From positions 186,001 through 250,000 of the forward strand of contig NZ_RHQM01000003.1 in the NCBI RefSeq assembly GCF_003935375.1: DNA of 64,000 nucleotides, read 5' to 3'. The stretch is from Stutzerimonas xanthomarina (lineage in GTDB: Bacteria; Pseudomonadota; Gammaproteobacteria; Pseudomonadales; Pseudomonadaceae). The notes below the pieces were generated by a model that ran no database searches, was not told where the DNA came from, and saw only the letters and a list, made by a program, of their open reading frames with translations. Below are positions 1 to 11,603 of this stretch, piece by piece. Every line of letters starts with the position of its first letter. Position 1 is the first letter of the stretch. The translations under genes and the position numbers were made by a program.

Positions 1-1
1 C

Positions 2-991
2 GGCACGGCCCTGCGCCTGAGGGCGCCCACAGCGGAAATGCCGGTGGACAGCCGCCTGCTCGGCAGCTCGCCACCCATGAAGACCCTTCGCAAGCAGATC
101 GGCAAACTCGCCCGCAGCCAGGCGCCGGTTTATATCAGCGGCGAGTCCGGCAGCGGCAAGGAGCTGGTGGCCCGACTGATTCACGAGCAGGGTCCTCGCA
201 GTGAAAAGCCCTTTGTGCCGGTCAACTGCGGCGCGATCCCGTCGGAACTGATGGAAAGCGAGTTCTTCGGCCACAAGAAAGGCAGCTTCAGTGGCGCCAT
301 CGAGGACAAGCCCGGGCTATTCCAGGCCGCCAATGGCGGCACGCTGTTCCTCGACGAGGTAGCCGACCTGCCGCTGCCGATGCAGGTCAAGCTGCTGCGC
401 GCGATCCAGGAAAAGGCTGTACGCGCGGTCGGCGGCGCTCAGGAAGTAATGGTCGATGTGCGCATCCTCTGCGCCACCCACAAGGACCTCGCCAGCGAAG
501 TGGCCGCAGGCCGTTTCCGCCAGGATCTGTATTACCGCTTGAATGTCATCGAACTGCGCGTGCCGCCACTGCGCGAGCGTCGCGAAGACATTGGCCTGCT
601 CGCCGAAGCCATGCTTCGGCGTCTTGCAGCGGAGTGCGGTGACAGCAGCGCTCGCCTGCACCCGGATGCTCTGGCCAAGCTGGAAAACTATCGCTTCCCA
701 GGGAACGTTCGTGAGCTGGAGAACATGCTCGAGCGGGCCTACACACTCTGCGAGGGCGATGAGATCAAGGCGGGCGATCTACGCTTGGCAGACAGCCCAG
801 GCGTATCGGAGAACGGTGAAGCCAGTCTGGCGCAGATCGACAATCTGGAAGATCACCTGGAAGAGATCGAGCGCAAGCTGATCATGCAGGCGCTGGAGGA
901 AACCCGCTGGAATCGCACCGCGGCGGCCCAACGCCTAGGTTTGACCTTCCGCTCGATGCGTTACCGGCTGAAAAAACTCGGTCTAGACTGA
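2..991 (+). CDS. pilR: Sigma-54-dependent response regulator PilR (5' truncated by window edge)
   Basis: The reading frame is open from base 2, so the receiver domain lies outside the window. What remains is an AAA+ sigma-54 activator domain followed by a Fis-type helix-turn-helix. Visible motifs are Walker A (GESGSGKE), the sigma-54-contacting GAFTGA-type loop in the variant form GSFSGA, Walker B (GGTLFLDEVADLP) and a C-terminal recognition helix (WNRTAAAQRLGLTFRSMRYRLKKLGL). The C-terminal sequence closely resembles PilR, which with PilS activates pilin (pilA) transcription from a sigma-54 promoter. Other NtrC-family regulators are possible because the receiver domain and the partner kinase cannot be seen. 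The assignment rests on C-terminal resemblance and Pseudomonas context. Confidence 0.82.
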   Translation, partial: GTALRLRAPTAEMPVDSRLLGSSPPMKTLRKQIGKLARSQAPVYISGESGSGKELVARLIHEQGPRSEKPFVPVNCGAIPSELMESEFFGHKKGSFSGAIEDKPGLFQAANGGTLFLDEVADLPLPMQVKLLRAIQEKAVRAVGGAQEVMVDVRILCATHKDLASEVAAGRFRQDLYYRLNVIELRVPPLRERREDIGLLAEAMLRRLAAECGDSSARLHPDALAKLENYRFPGNVRELENMLERAYTLCEGDEIKAGDLRLADSPGVSENGEASLAQIDNLEDHLEEIERKLIMQALEETRWNRTAAAQRLGLTFRSMRYRLKKLGLD

Positions 992-1001
992 GTGCAAGCG
1001 T

Positions 1002-1061
1002 GGTTAGCGTCGAGCCAGTCAGACACGACGCCAACCTGAGGCTTCCTAAACCCCGCTGGGG
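1002..1061. terminator. Two hairpins between convergent pilR and DUF2333 genes
   Basis: Positions 1002-1012 and 1026-1036 form a 10-of-11 bp inverted repeat just after pilR, without a T-tract. On the minus strand, positions 1061-1047 read CCCC-AGC-GGGG-TTTA directly after the DUF2333 stop. Both are terminator-like, but neither has a strong U-run. Confidence 0.35.
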
Positions 1062-1069
1062 GGCTCGCC

Positions 1070-2128
1070 TTACCCCTGCGTCAGCAGGTTGCGCAGATCG
1101 ATGATCGCCGCATTGGCACGGGAGATGTAGTTGGCCATCACCAGCGAGTGATTGGCCAGCACACCGTAGCCGCTGCCATTGAGCACCATCGGACTCCACA
1201 GCGGCTCCTGAGCGGCCTCAAGCTCGCGGATGATCTGCCGCACGCTGATGGTGGCGTTCTTTTTCGCCAGCACGTCGGCGAAATCAACCTCGATCGCGCG
1301 CAGCAGATGTGACAAGGCCCACGCCTGACCGCGCGCCTCGAAGAAGACGTTGTCGATCTGCAACCACGGCGTTTCGACGACCTCCTCCTTGACCTGCGGC
1401 ACGACGCCCACACGCTCCTGTTCGGGCGCAACATCGGCATCCAGCCGCACCCGGCCAACGCTGGCAGAGAGGCGCTGGGACAGCGAGCCGAGCCGCGTGG
1501 CGGCATCGCCCAGCCAGTTGTTAAGGTTGTCAGCACGCGTGTAGAACAGCGCCTTGGGCTGCGGATCGCTGAGCCGAGCCAGGTAGCGATCCAGGCCGCG
1601 GATAGCGTTGCGGTACTCGGACTCGGAGGCCGGCAATGCCCAGCTGCGATTGTCGAAGTTGAACAGCGGCTCGGCCTTGGCCAGATCGGTGTCCTCGGTC
1701 GACTGCGACTGCGAGCGGGCGAAGTCCTTGCGCAGCGCACGAGCGAGGTCTCGCACCTGCACAAGCACGCCATATTCCCAGCTCGGCATGTTGTCGAGCC
1801 ACAGCCCGGGCGGCGCGATGTCGTTGCTCAAGTAACCACCGGGCTTGTCGAGCAAGGTACTGGCAACGCGCTTGAGCGTTTCCACCGTTGTATAGCCGCT
1901 GACCAACTGCCGCTGCGAGGCCTCTGCCGCCTGGCGCGCACTCTGCTGTACGGGAAACAGATCGGGTTCGCGGCTCCAGTACCAGCCGAGCACCAAGGTA
2001 ACCAGCAGGTACACGCCCAGCAGGACGGCAAGAACCAGCAGAAGCGGATTACCCTCCCGCCGTCCGGCCCCGCCGGAAGGGCCACTCGAGCGGCCGAGAC
2101 GAGCGAAGCGATTCTTCCAGTCCAACAT
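1070..2128 (-). CDS. DUF2333 family inner-membrane protein
   Basis: The 352-residue product starts MLDWKNRFARLG and matches the DUF2333 family, conserved in Pseudomonas and of unknown function. A basic N-terminus and a Gly/Ser-rich linker precede one strongly hydrophobic segment (about residues 32-52, VLAVLLGVYLLVTLVLGWYW). A roughly 300-residue soluble domain follows, probably periplasmic. The open frame runs upstream to 2329, but residues before the chosen Met are Cys-rich and atypical, so 2128 is preferred. The gene is divergent from the GcbA-like cyclase. A link to c-di-GMP signalling is possible from position only; no catalytic motif is visible. Confidence 0.78.
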   Translation of the reverse strand: MLDWKNRFARLGRSSGPSGGAGRREGNPLLLVLAVLLGVYLLVTLVLGWYWSREPDLFPVQQSARQAAEASQRQLVSGYTTVETLKRVASTLLDKPGGYLSNDIAPPGLWLDNMPSWEYGVLVQVRDLARALRKDFARSQSQSTEDTDLAKAEPLFNFDNRSWALPASESEYRNAIRGLDRYLARLSDPQPKALFYTRADNLNNWLGDAATRLGSLSQRLSASVGRVRLDADVAPEQERVGVVPQVKEEVVETPWLQIDNVFFEARGQAWALSHLLRAIEVDFADVLAKKNATISVRQIIRELEAAQEPLWSPMVLNGSGYGVLANHSLVMANYISRANAAIIDLRNLLTQG

Positions 2129-2343
2129 GGGCAATGTGTCCTTCTCGCGAGTTCTGGGGTTCGACCGCACGACGTCGGAGACGTTGCGCTGACATGCCTT
2201 TACTATAACGCAGGGCCCCTGCTCACTCAGCGCCAAATTGAGAACCACTACCGCACAGTGGACTTCCAAAGCACCGCCGCAGTGATAGCATGCCGCCACC
2301 ATAAAGCCAGGGCAGCGCACCCTGTGCACCGGGAAGAATCGCG
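2129..2343. promoter_or_regulatory. Divergent promoter region, DUF2333 / gcbA
   Basis: This 215-bp gap separates two divergently transcribed genes and must hold both promoters. A TATAGT-like -10 candidate for the minus gene lies near 2201-2206, without a clear -35. For the plus gene the ribosome-binding site GGGAAG precedes ATG 2344. No other structure was recognised. Confidence 0.4.
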
Positions 2344-3939
2344 ATGTCGGATCAGGAAGAACTCAAGCAGCATTTCGCCCAGCGGGTCATTCACCAGGCA
2401 CGCGAAGTGCTGGAGGTTTGGCAGCAACTGCAACGCAGCGAATGGAACGAGGACTACCACGCTGCCCTGACCGAAGCGACGACGCGGCTGCGGCGGTTCG
2501 CCGACCGCTTCGAGCAGACCGAGCACAGCGAGCTTGCCCTGAGCATCGAAGATTGCCTGAGCGACATCCGGGACAACCGCGGCCGTCTCTCCAGCAGCAC
2601 CATCTCCACCCTCAGCCAGCTGATCTACCGTCTGGCGCGTACCGGGTTGCGCCACAGCGATCCGCATAATCAGTCGTTTCTGCCGCCGCTGAGCAAACCG
2701 GTGTACATCGCTCTGCAAGATCAGCAGCGCGCCGAACACCTGGTGCGCCAGCTGGACTTCTTCAGCATGTCCGCGCAGGCGTTCAGCAGTGTCGCAGCCT
2801 TCCGTACCGCGATGCATCGCCGCCATCCGGCCGCGATCGTCATGGAAGTGGATTTCAACGGTCCGAGCGAAGGGCTGCGCCTCGCCGAGCAGGTCCAACA
2901 GGGACTGGAATCGAAGCTGCCGATGCTGTTCTTCAGCCACCTGGAAACCGATACGCCAACGCGCCTTGCTGCGGTGCGCGCCGGTGGCCTGGAGTTCTTT
3001 ACCGGCACCCTCGACGCCAGCAGCCTGCTGGAGAAGATCGAAATATTCACCCGCACGGCGCACTACGAACCGATCCGCGTACTGATCATCGACGACTCCC
3101 GGGCCCAGGCCACCCACACCGAGCGAGTGCTGAACAACGCCGGCATCGTCACCCAGACGCTGATCGAGCCGATTCAGGCCATCGGCGCACTGGCCGAGTT
3201 TCAACCGGACCTGATCATCCTCGACATGTACATGCCCGAGTGCCAGGGCACCGAACTGGCCAAGGTGATTCGTCAACACGAGCGCTATGTCAGCGTGCCG
3301 ATCATCTACCTCTCGGCCGAGGACGATCTGGACAAGCAGCTCGACGCCATGGGCGAAGGCGGCGACGACTTCCTCACCAAGCCGATCAAGCCAAGTCACT
3401 TGATCGCCACCGTGCGTACCCGCGCGACCCGCGCCAGAAGCCTGAAGGCACGCATCGTCCGCGACAGCCTGACCGGGCTCTACAACCATACCCACAGCCT
3501 GCAACTGCTCGAGGATGCTCGCTTCCGTGCGCGGCGCGACAACAGCCCGCTGAGCTTCGCCATGCTGGATATCGACCACTTCAAGCAGGTCAACGACACC
3601 TTTGGCCATCCCATGGGCGACCGGGTGATCAAGAGCCTCGCGCTGTTCCTGAAGCAGCGTTTGCGCAAGACCGATCACATCGGCCGCTACGGTGGCGAAG
3701 AGTTCGCCGTGGTACTGCCGGACACGCCGGCGGACGCCGCCTGCAAGGTACTCGACGAGATTCGCCAGCGCTTCGCGGAGATTCGCTTTCCAGCCCAGCC
3801 CCACGACCTCAGCTGCACCTTCAGCTGCGGTATCACCGAGCTGGCCGGCGATGCCGAGGTCAAGACGCTCACCCAGCAGGCCGACGAAGCGCTGTATCGC
3901 GCCAAGCATGGCGGCCGCAACCGCGTCGAACGCTACTGA
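2344..3939 (+). CDS. gcbA: Diguanylate cyclase with two receiver-like domains, GcbA-like
   Basis: This 531-residue cytoplasmic protein would make c-di-GMP from two GTP. An N-terminal helical region (about 1-115) is followed by a degenerate receiver-like domain (about 119-236) and a complete receiver domain (about 245-360) with the DD pair in LIIDDS, phospho-acceptor Asp in LIILDMYMP near 293 and the conserved Lys in TKPIKP. The C-terminal GGDEF domain carries GGEEF near 449-453. An inhibitory RxxD site (RKTD) lies five residues before it, so product inhibition is expected. The architecture and the neighbouring chemoreceptor match GcbA (PA4843), which promotes initial attachment and takes part in dispersion with NicD and BdlA in P. 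aeruginosa. A PleD-type protein of another lineage is the alternative. Confidence 0.87.
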   Translation: MSDQEELKQHFAQRVIHQAREVLEVWQQLQRSEWNEDYHAALTEATTRLRRFADRFEQTEHSELALSIEDCLSDIRDNRGRLSSSTISTLSQLIYRLARTGLRHSDPHNQSFLPPLSKPVYIALQDQQRAEHLVRQLDFFSMSAQAFSSVAAFRTAMHRRHPAAIVMEVDFNGPSEGLRLAEQVQQGLESKLPMLFFSHLETDTPTRLAAVRAGGLEFFTGTLDASSLLEKIEIFTRTAHYEPIRVLIIDDSRAQATHTERVLNNAGIVTQTLIEPIQAIGALAEFQPDLIILDMYMPECQGTELAKVIRQHERYVSVPIIYLSAEDDLDKQLDAMGEGGDDFLTKPIKPSHLIATVRTRATRARSLKARIVRDSLTGLYNHTHSLQLLEDARFRARRDNSPLSFAMLDIDHFKQVNDTFGHPMGDRVIKSLALFLKQRLRKTDHIGRYGGEEFAVVLPDTPADAACKVLDEIRQRFAEIRFPAQPHDLSCTFSCGITELAGDAEVKTLTQQADEALYRAKHGGRNRVERY

Positions 3940-4011
3940 CACGACGACTCCTCCTAATCGCCACGCCAGACAGCGCCTCGCTGAGGCGGCGACCAGCTAG
4001 GCCGGCGCTCG

Positions 4012-4040
4012 CTGTAACGGCAATGACATCAAACTGCCAT
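4012..4040 (+). promoter_or_regulatory. Candidate Pho box, three 11-bp direct repeats
   Basis: CTGTAAC, ATGACAT and CTGCCAT occur at 4012, 4023 and 4034, each separated by four bases, giving exact 11-bp periodicity as in PhoB-binding sites (consensus CTGTCAT-N4-CTGTCAT). The element ends 37 bp before the chemoreceptor start. CtpL of P. aeruginosa is a phosphate-taxis receptor linked to the Pho system, which fits. Confidence 0.68.
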
Positions 4041-4077
4041 ACCTTGCAAGCCTCCTGATCCGTTCTGCGAGGCGAGG

Positions 4078-6039
4078 ATGCGCCTGAAGTCGCTCACCAC
4101 TCTCAACACCCTGCTACTCATTGCAGTCTGCCTTGCCCTTGGGGCCACGCTCTGGTGGTCCGAGCGCGCCATGGAGCGCCCCTACCTGCTCATGGCGCGT
4201 TACCTGGGACTGTCTCAACATTTCCAGCATCAGGCGGCGGAAAACATTCAGGGCTATCTCGCCAGCGGTGACGCACTGCGTCATAGCCAGGCGCAGCAGG
4301 CGCTCACCGATCTCCAGCGCGACGTAATCGAACTTCCGGATGGTCTGGCGGAAACGCTACGCCCGAGCCTGGAAGAGCTGGTCCGCTTCACCGCCACCGA
4401 CCTGCTCGCGGCCGGCAAGCTCGCCGGCGATCCGCAGGGCTTGCTGTTGCAGGCAGAGCGCGAAATGGCCGGAGCGCTGTCGCAGCTCGACGACTACCAG
4501 GCGGGAGCCGATCATCCGAGCGCGCGACACTATCAACGGCCTCTTTTCTCGGCCGGGCAACAGCTGCTGCGGCTCAGCCACGCAAGGGGAAAGCTGGTCG
4601 CCTCCGGCCGGGATGAGCTGGCCAGCGAAGTGGAGCAGACCCTGCATAACCTCGAACAGGACGCCGCAAAGCTCGAGGCACTGCCGTTACTCGGCGTGCT
4701 CGCAGCCGAGCAGTCGGCCGCGAGCAATTTCGCCGCCCTGCTCGACCTCGGCGATGCCGCGAAGCAAACCAGTGAAGACCAGGGCGTTGCGCTCAAGCGC
4801 GAGCTGACCAGCCTGATCAAGCGCTATCCGGCCGAGCTGCAGCGCACCCGGCAGCTGATCCGCCAGCGCAGCGAGCTGCTGCAGAACAGCGCCGGCAAGA
4901 TCGATGCCGTGCAACAGGCCCTGGCCGAGCTGGAGCCGGCGGTACGCGCCGAGCATGGCCGTATCCAGGCGGAGGTGCGCATGCTGCAGGGCGGCATCAT
5001 CCTGCTGATCCTGCTGATCGCCCTGGCCATCGATCGTCTGCAACGCCAGCTGACCCGAGCTCTCGGTCAGCTGGTGCCGGCACTTTCGGAATGGGCCGAG
5101 GGAGACTTCGCCAGCGATGCACGGATCGAGTCGAAGATCCGCGAGATCGCCGATATCGAAAGCTCGCTCAATCGCCTGCGCAGCTACCTGCTTGGCCTGG
5201 TCGGCACCTTGCGCCAGCAGGCGACCCAGGTCGCCGCCAGCAGTCGAAGCCTCGACGAAATGAGCAGCGACCTGCACGAAGGCGCCCAGCGCCAGACCGG
5301 CGATACCGCACAGATACGCGATTCGCTGAGCGAACTGGAGGCCACCATCCAGCAGGTCGCCGATGGTGCCGGAGAAGCCGCCGAGGCGAGCCGCACTGCG
5401 GCGCGCGCCGTGCATCAGGGTCAGCAGGTGATCGGCCAGAGCCTGACCGGCCTGCATGGGCTGGTCAGCGAAGTACAGGACAACGCGGCGGCGATCGAAC
5501 GCCTGGCCGACGAAACCACCACCATCGGCAACGTGCTGACGGTGATCCGCTCCATCGCCGAGCAAACCAATCTGCTCGCGCTCAATGCCGCCATCGAGGC
5601 GGCCCGCGCCGGCGGGCATGGACGCGGGTTCGCCGTGGTGGCCGACGAAGTGCGTTCACTGGCGCAGCGCACCAGCGGTGCGACCGAGGACATCCAGCAA
5701 CTGATCGGTCGCCTGCAACTGGCGGCACGACAGTCGGTCGAGGCGATGCGCAGCCAGGTCGAGCATGCGCAAAGCACGGCGAACCTCGCCGAAAGTGCCG
5801 ATCAGGCACTGGACGAGATCGTCTCGACCATCGCCACCATCAGCCGCATGGCCGAACAGATCGCCCAGGCGACCGCCCAGCAGGGCGAAGCGGTGGGCGA
5901 AATTCGCGGACACAGTGAGCGTATCCACCAACTCGGCGACGCCAACCTGAATCACATCAGCCGGGGACGTGAGCAAAGTGCGCAGATGCTGCAGCTGGGC
6001 AGCGAACTGGATCGCGCGACCCAGGCGTTCAGATTCTGA
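4078..6039 (+). CDS. ctpL: Methyl-accepting chemotaxis protein, CtpL-like
   Basis: A 653-residue transmembrane chemoreceptor. The first membrane segment lies at about residues 10-28. A long all-helical periplasmic domain of about 270 residues follows, the size of helical-bimodular sensor domains. The second membrane segment is at about 303-321 ([14 protein letters not shown]), then a HAMP region and a cytoplasmic coiled coil. The conserved hairpin tip that binds CheA/CheW is intact ([20 protein letters not shown], near 498-517). There is no C-terminal CheR-tethering pentapeptide. Position after a GcbA-like gene matches CtpL (PA4844), a low-phosphate taxis receptor in P. aeruginosa. The upstream candidate Pho box supports expression under phosphate limitation. 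Ligand specificity is inferred from context, not seen. Confidence 0.82.
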   Translation: MRLKSLTTLNTLLLIAVCLALGATLWWSERAMERPYLLMARYLGLSQHFQHQAAENIQGYLASGDALRHSQAQQALTDLQRDVIELPDGLAETLRPSLEELVRFTATDLLAAGKLAGDPQGLLLQAEREMAGALSQLDDYQAGADHPSARHYQRPLFSAGQQLLRLSHARGKLVASGRDELASEVEQTLHNLEQDAAKLEALPLLGVLAAEQSAASNFAALLDLGDAAKQTSEDQGVALKRELTSLIKRYPAELQRTRQLIRQRSELLQNSAGKIDAVQQALAELEPAVRAEHGRIQAEVRMLQGGIILLILLIALAIDRLQRQLTRALGQLVPALSEWAEGDFASDARIESKIREIADIESSLNRLRSYLLGLVGTLRQQATQVAASSRSLDEMSSDLHEGAQRQTGDTAQIRDSLSELEATIQQVADGAGEAAEASRTAARAVHQGQQVIGQSLTGLHGLVSEVQDNAAAIERLADETTTIGNVLTVIRSIAEQTNLLALNAAIEAARAGGHGRGFAVVADEVRSLAQRTSGATEDIQQLIGRLQLAARQSVEAMRSQVEHAQSTANLAESADQALDEIVSTIATISRMAEQIAQATAQQGEAVGEIRGHSERIHQLGDANLNHISRGREQSAQMLQLGSELDRATQAFRF

Positions 6040-6040
6040 A

Positions 6041-6070
6041 AAAGAAAACGGAGCCTGGCGCTCCGTTTCC
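6041..6070. terminator. Bidirectional terminator between ctpL and ygiQ
   Basis: A perfect 9-bp stem (6046-6054 with 6060-6068) has a 5-nt loop. On the minus strand it is followed by TTTTCTTTTTC, a good U-tract for ygiQ. On the plus strand the tract is short (TTTCC). Confidence 0.8.
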
Positions 6071-6094
6071 TTATGTCGGCAAGCCTCCCTACCG

Positions 6095-8374
<2,280 letters not shown>

Positions 8375-8542
8375 GGCGGGGAACCGGGACAACGAAAACG
8401 GGCGCGGAATATAGCACAAAAAATAACCAAGTCCGACCATCACGCAGGGTCTTTATCGACCTTCGCGACGGGCGCGCGAAGTGTCACTGCCGCCCGCTAT
8501 ACTCGCGCGACTCAACCATTGCTTCGAGCCCGGGAGTGTCTG
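8375..8542. promoter_or_regulatory. Divergent promoter region, ygiQ / nicD
   Basis: This 168-bp divergent gap contains a TATACT -10 candidate at 8498-8503 on the plus strand, 45 bp before the GTG start of the 7TM cyclase, with no convincing -35. A GGGAG ribosome-binding site lies at 8532-8536. Confidence 0.4.
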
Positions 8543-10408
8543 GTGCGCGTCGTCCTTTTCGCCTTGCTCCTGAGCCTTTGCAGCCAGGCCTCCGCTCATG
8601 CCGAAACCGCCCTCCTGAGTGCCAGTGACAGTGGCCGCGGACTGAATGCCCACGTCACGCTGCTGGCCGATCCCGGAGCCGAGCTGAACATCGACGACCT
8701 GCAACGCCCGGACGTACAGACGCGCTTCGTGCCAGCCGAAGGCAAGGCCAGTGTCGGACAGAGTCCGCATCCCTGGTGGATCCGCGTCAGCCTGCAACGG
8801 GAAAGCGATGCACCATTTCAATGGTGGCTGGAAGTCGGGTCGGTAACCCTGAAAGACCTGCGCATCTATTTGCCGGACGGCAACGGTGGCTGGATCGAGC
8901 GACAATCCGGCGAACTGGTCGGGTTCAACGAAGGCCGCGACCATGCCTATCGACGCATGCTGTTCAGGCTTCCGCCACTCGGTGACAGCCAGCCGGTGAC
9001 CTTCTACCTGCGCAGCTACGACCCCGCCGGCAACTCCTTTCCGCTCAAGGTCTGGCAGCTCGATGCCCTGCAGGAGCAGGCGGTGGGCGAGAACCTGTTT
9101 CTCGGCCTGATCTATGGCGTCATCCTGGCGATGCTGCTGTACAACCTGTTCATCTTTCTCAGCCTGCGCGACAGCGCCTATTTCTGGTACGTGGTGACCA
9201 CCACCGGCGCGTTGCTGATGATCCTAGCGATGACCGGCCATGGCTTTCAGTACCTCTGGCCGAACGGCCCGGTGCCCTTCTGGCTCGACCGCATCAGCAT
9301 CCCGGCACTCTGGGGGTTCAGCGCCTGCCGATTCACCCAGACGCTGTTGCAGACACGCCAGTTCGTGCCCTGGGCGCATCGCCTGCTGACCTTTGCCTTG
9401 ACGCTGTATGTCACCGCCGTGCTGCTCAACGCCTTCGGCTGGCGCGCGTTCGGCGCCTGGGTATTCGTGGCGCTGGCGCTCACCGCGATTCCCGCCTCGC
9501 TGTGGGCTTCGTTCCGCCGCTGGCGCCAGGGCTATTTCCCTGCACTGCTTTATCTGCTCGGCTTCGGCGTGATCCTGGGTAGCGTCAACCTGCTCCTGCT
9601 GCGCGCCACAGGTGTGGTTCAGCCCGCGGCCTGGAACGCCTACCTCTTTCCGCTGGCGGTGACCGCAGAATCCATTCTGTTCTCCTTCGCGCTGGCCTAC
9701 CGCATCCAGATCCTCAAGCAGGAACGGGCAGCAGCGCTGGAGCATGCCGATCAGGAAAAGAGCGCGCGACTGAGGCAGGTTCAGGCCAGTGCCGAGCAGC
9801 TCAGCCTAGCAGTGGAAACCCGCACCGCCGAGCTCGCCGAAGCCAACCGGCACCTCAGCGAACGAGAAGTCGAACTGAAGCAGGTCGCTTTTCACGATGC
9901 ACTGACCGAGCTACCCAACCGGCGCTATCTCATCGAGCGTGTCGAGATGGCGTTGAGCGATGCCCGACGCCGCGGTGAATCCATCGCCCTGCTGCTCATC
10001 GACCTGGACCACTTCAAGCCCATCAACGATGGCCACGGCCACGATGCCGGCGATCTGTTGCTGCGTACGCTCAGTCAACGCCTGCGCGACCTGGTGCGCA
10101 GCAGCGACATGGCGGCACGCCTGGGTGGGGATGAATTTGCAGTACTGCTGACCGGCCCGAATGTCGAACAAGACGCCGCCCAGATCGCCGAGCGGCTGCT
10201 GCACGAGCTGTCGCAGCCGGTGCCCTACCGCGACGTCACGCTGGCCGTCACGATTAGCGTTGGCGCTGCATTCTTTCCACGCCATGCCGATGGATTTTCA
10301 CAGCTGTACAAAGCTGCCGACGAGGCCCTCTACCGAGCCAAGCATCAAGGGCGCGGGAACTGGGTCCAGCAGGAAGAGCAAGCACGGCCCGCCAATCAAC
10401 CGATGTAG
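8543..10408 (+). CDS. nicD: 7TMR-DISM membrane diguanylate cyclase, NicD-like
   Basis: A 621-residue protein. The start is GTG 8543, chosen because GGGAG sits six bases upstream and a signal peptide follows at once (VVLFALLLSLCSQASAHA). The frame stays open far upstream as an artefact antisense to ygiQ. Order: periplasmic 7TMR-DISMED2 carbohydrate-binding-like domain (about 30-170), seven membrane helices (about 175-395), a coiled coil (about 400-445) and a GGDEF domain with intact GGDEF near 527-531 and an RxxD inhibitory site (RSSD) five residues before it. It should be an active, product-inhibited cyclase. Gene order next to alr and dnaB matches NicD (PA4929), the glutamate-responsive cyclase that triggers biofilm dispersion through BdlA in P. 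aeruginosa. The gene's 3' end overlaps alr by 13 bp, convergently. Confidence 0.85.
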   Translation: MRVVLFALLLSLCSQASAHAETALLSASDSGRGLNAHVTLLADPGAELNIDDLQRPDVQTRFVPAEGKASVGQSPHPWWIRVSLQRESDAPFQWWLEVGSVTLKDLRIYLPDGNGGWIERQSGELVGFNEGRDHAYRRMLFRLPPLGDSQPVTFYLRSYDPAGNSFPLKVWQLDALQEQAVGENLFLGLIYGVILAMLLYNLFIFLSLRDSAYFWYVVTTTGALLMILAMTGHGFQYLWPNGPVPFWLDRISIPALWGFSACRFTQTLLQTRQFVPWAHRLLTFALTLYVTAVLLNAFGWRAFGAWVFVALALTAIPASLWASFRRWRQGYFPALLYLLGFGVILGSVNLLLLRATGVVQPAAWNAYLFPLAVTAESILFSFALAYRIQILKQERAAALEHADQEKSARLRQVQASAEQLSLAVETRTAELAEANRHLSEREVELKQVAFHDALTELPNRRYLIERVEMALSDARRRGESIALLLIDLDHFKPINDGHGHDAGDLLLRTLSQRLRDLVRSSDMAARLGGDEFAVLLTGPNVEQDAAQIAERLLHELSQPVPYRDVTLAVTISVGAAFFPRHADGFSQLYKAADEALYRAKHQGRGNWVQQEEQARPANQPM

Positions 10409-11472
10409 CGGCGCGGTACACGCCCGGTCACCTTGGTCAGCAGCTCGTAGCCGATGGTCCCGCAGGCCTGGGCCAGCTCGTCGATTGGCATCTGCGCGCC
10501 CCACAACTCCACGGCATCCCCTACCTGCGCCTGCGGCAGATCGGTGAGATCCACCGCTAGCATGTCCATCGAGACCCTGCCGGCCAGCGGCACGCGCTGG
10601 CCATGAATCACCACCGAGGTGCCCGAAGGCGCGGTACGCGGGTAACCATCGGCATAGCCGCAGCTGACCGTGCCGATACGCGAGGCGCGTTGCGCGACCC
10701 AGCTGGCGCCATAGCCGACACTTTCACCTTCGGACACATCACGCACGGCGATCAGGGCACCGGTCAGCGTCATCACCGGGCGCAATCCAAGTTCCTTCGC
10801 ACTCAGTTCGGCGAACGGCGTGGCGCCATAAAGCATGATGCCGGGACGAATCCAGGCCATGTGTGCCTGCGGCAACGCCAACACCGCGGCAGAGTTGGCC
10901 AGCGAGCAGTTATCGAACTCCAGGGCCATCAATTCGCTGTAGCGCTCCAGCTGCAACTCGGTCAGGGCATGACCGCGCTCATCGGCGCAGGCGAAGTGGC
11001 TGATCAGGTTGAGCTCGCCAACCTGTGCCTTGCCCCTGAGCCGCGCATGGCATTCGCGCAGGCCGTGCAGGGTGAAGCCCAGCCTGTGCATGCCCGAATC
11101 CAGCTTCAACCACACATTCAACGGCCGCGGCAGATCGGCCGCCAGCAACCAATCGGCCTGACGCTGATCCTGGATGGCAACATCCAGCCCAAGCTCGGCG
11201 GCGCGCAAATACTCAGCCGGCTCGAAACAACCTTCCAGCAGCAAGATGCGGGCATCGGGCGCACTGAGGCGAACCTCTTCCGCTTCTTCCAGGCAGGCCA
11301 CGGCATAGCCGTCGGCAATCTCGCGTAGCGCCGTAACCGCTTCCCGTGCGCCATGCCCGTAGGCATTGGCCTTGACCACGGCAAACGCCTGGCGCTGCGG
11401 GGCGCATTGCTTGGCGAGCAGGTAGTTGTGACGAAGCGCGGTCAGATCGACCGTGGCAACCAGCGGACGCAT
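10396..11472 (-). CDS. alr: Alanine racemase
   Basis: A 358-residue PLP enzyme interconverting L- and D-alanine for peptidoglycan. The PLP lysine lies in AVVKANAYGHG near the N-terminus and the catalytic tyrosine in VGYGASWV; the C-terminal segment LWGAQMPIDELAQACGTIGYE is typical. Start MRPLVATVDL is preferred over a Met six codons upstream because it gives the usual family N-terminus. Its last 13 bp overlap the convergent NicD-like gene. It follows dnaB in the same direction with a 131-bp gap in which I saw no strong terminator. A catabolic DadX is the alternative identity, but a dnaB neighbour indicates biosynthetic Alr. Confidence 0.92.
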   Translation of the reverse strand: MRPLVATVDLTALRHNYLLAKQCAPQRQAFAVVKANAYGHGAREAVTALREIADGYAVACLEEAEEVRLSAPDARILLLEGCFEPAEYLRAAELGLDVAIQDQRQADWLLAADLPRPLNVWLKLDSGMHRLGFTLHGLRECHARLRGKAQVGELNLISHFACADERGHALTELQLERYSELMALEFDNCSLANSAAVLALPQAHMAWIRPGIMLYGATPFAELSAKELGLRPVMTLTGALIAVRDVSEGESVGYGASWVAQRASRIGTVSCGYADGYPRTAPSGTSVVIHGQRVPLAGRVSMDMLAVDLTDLPQAQVGDAVELWGAQMPIDELAQACGTIGYELLTKVTGRVPRRYIG

Positions 11473-11603
11473 GAAGTTTTTCCTGTACAACGGCGGGTGG
11501 GCGAAATCTTACTCCTGTGGACCGGGCCGCGCAGGCTGGCGTTCGGCTGAGTCGGGCAACAACAACATACAGCCCGCCGTCAAAAACGCCACAGCAGCTA
11601 CGC

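Noticed and set aside
2248-3942. 564-codon minus-strand frame over gcbA
   Set aside because: Complementary to a well-supported GGDEF gene; its composition is that of an antisense shadow and no domain was recognised.
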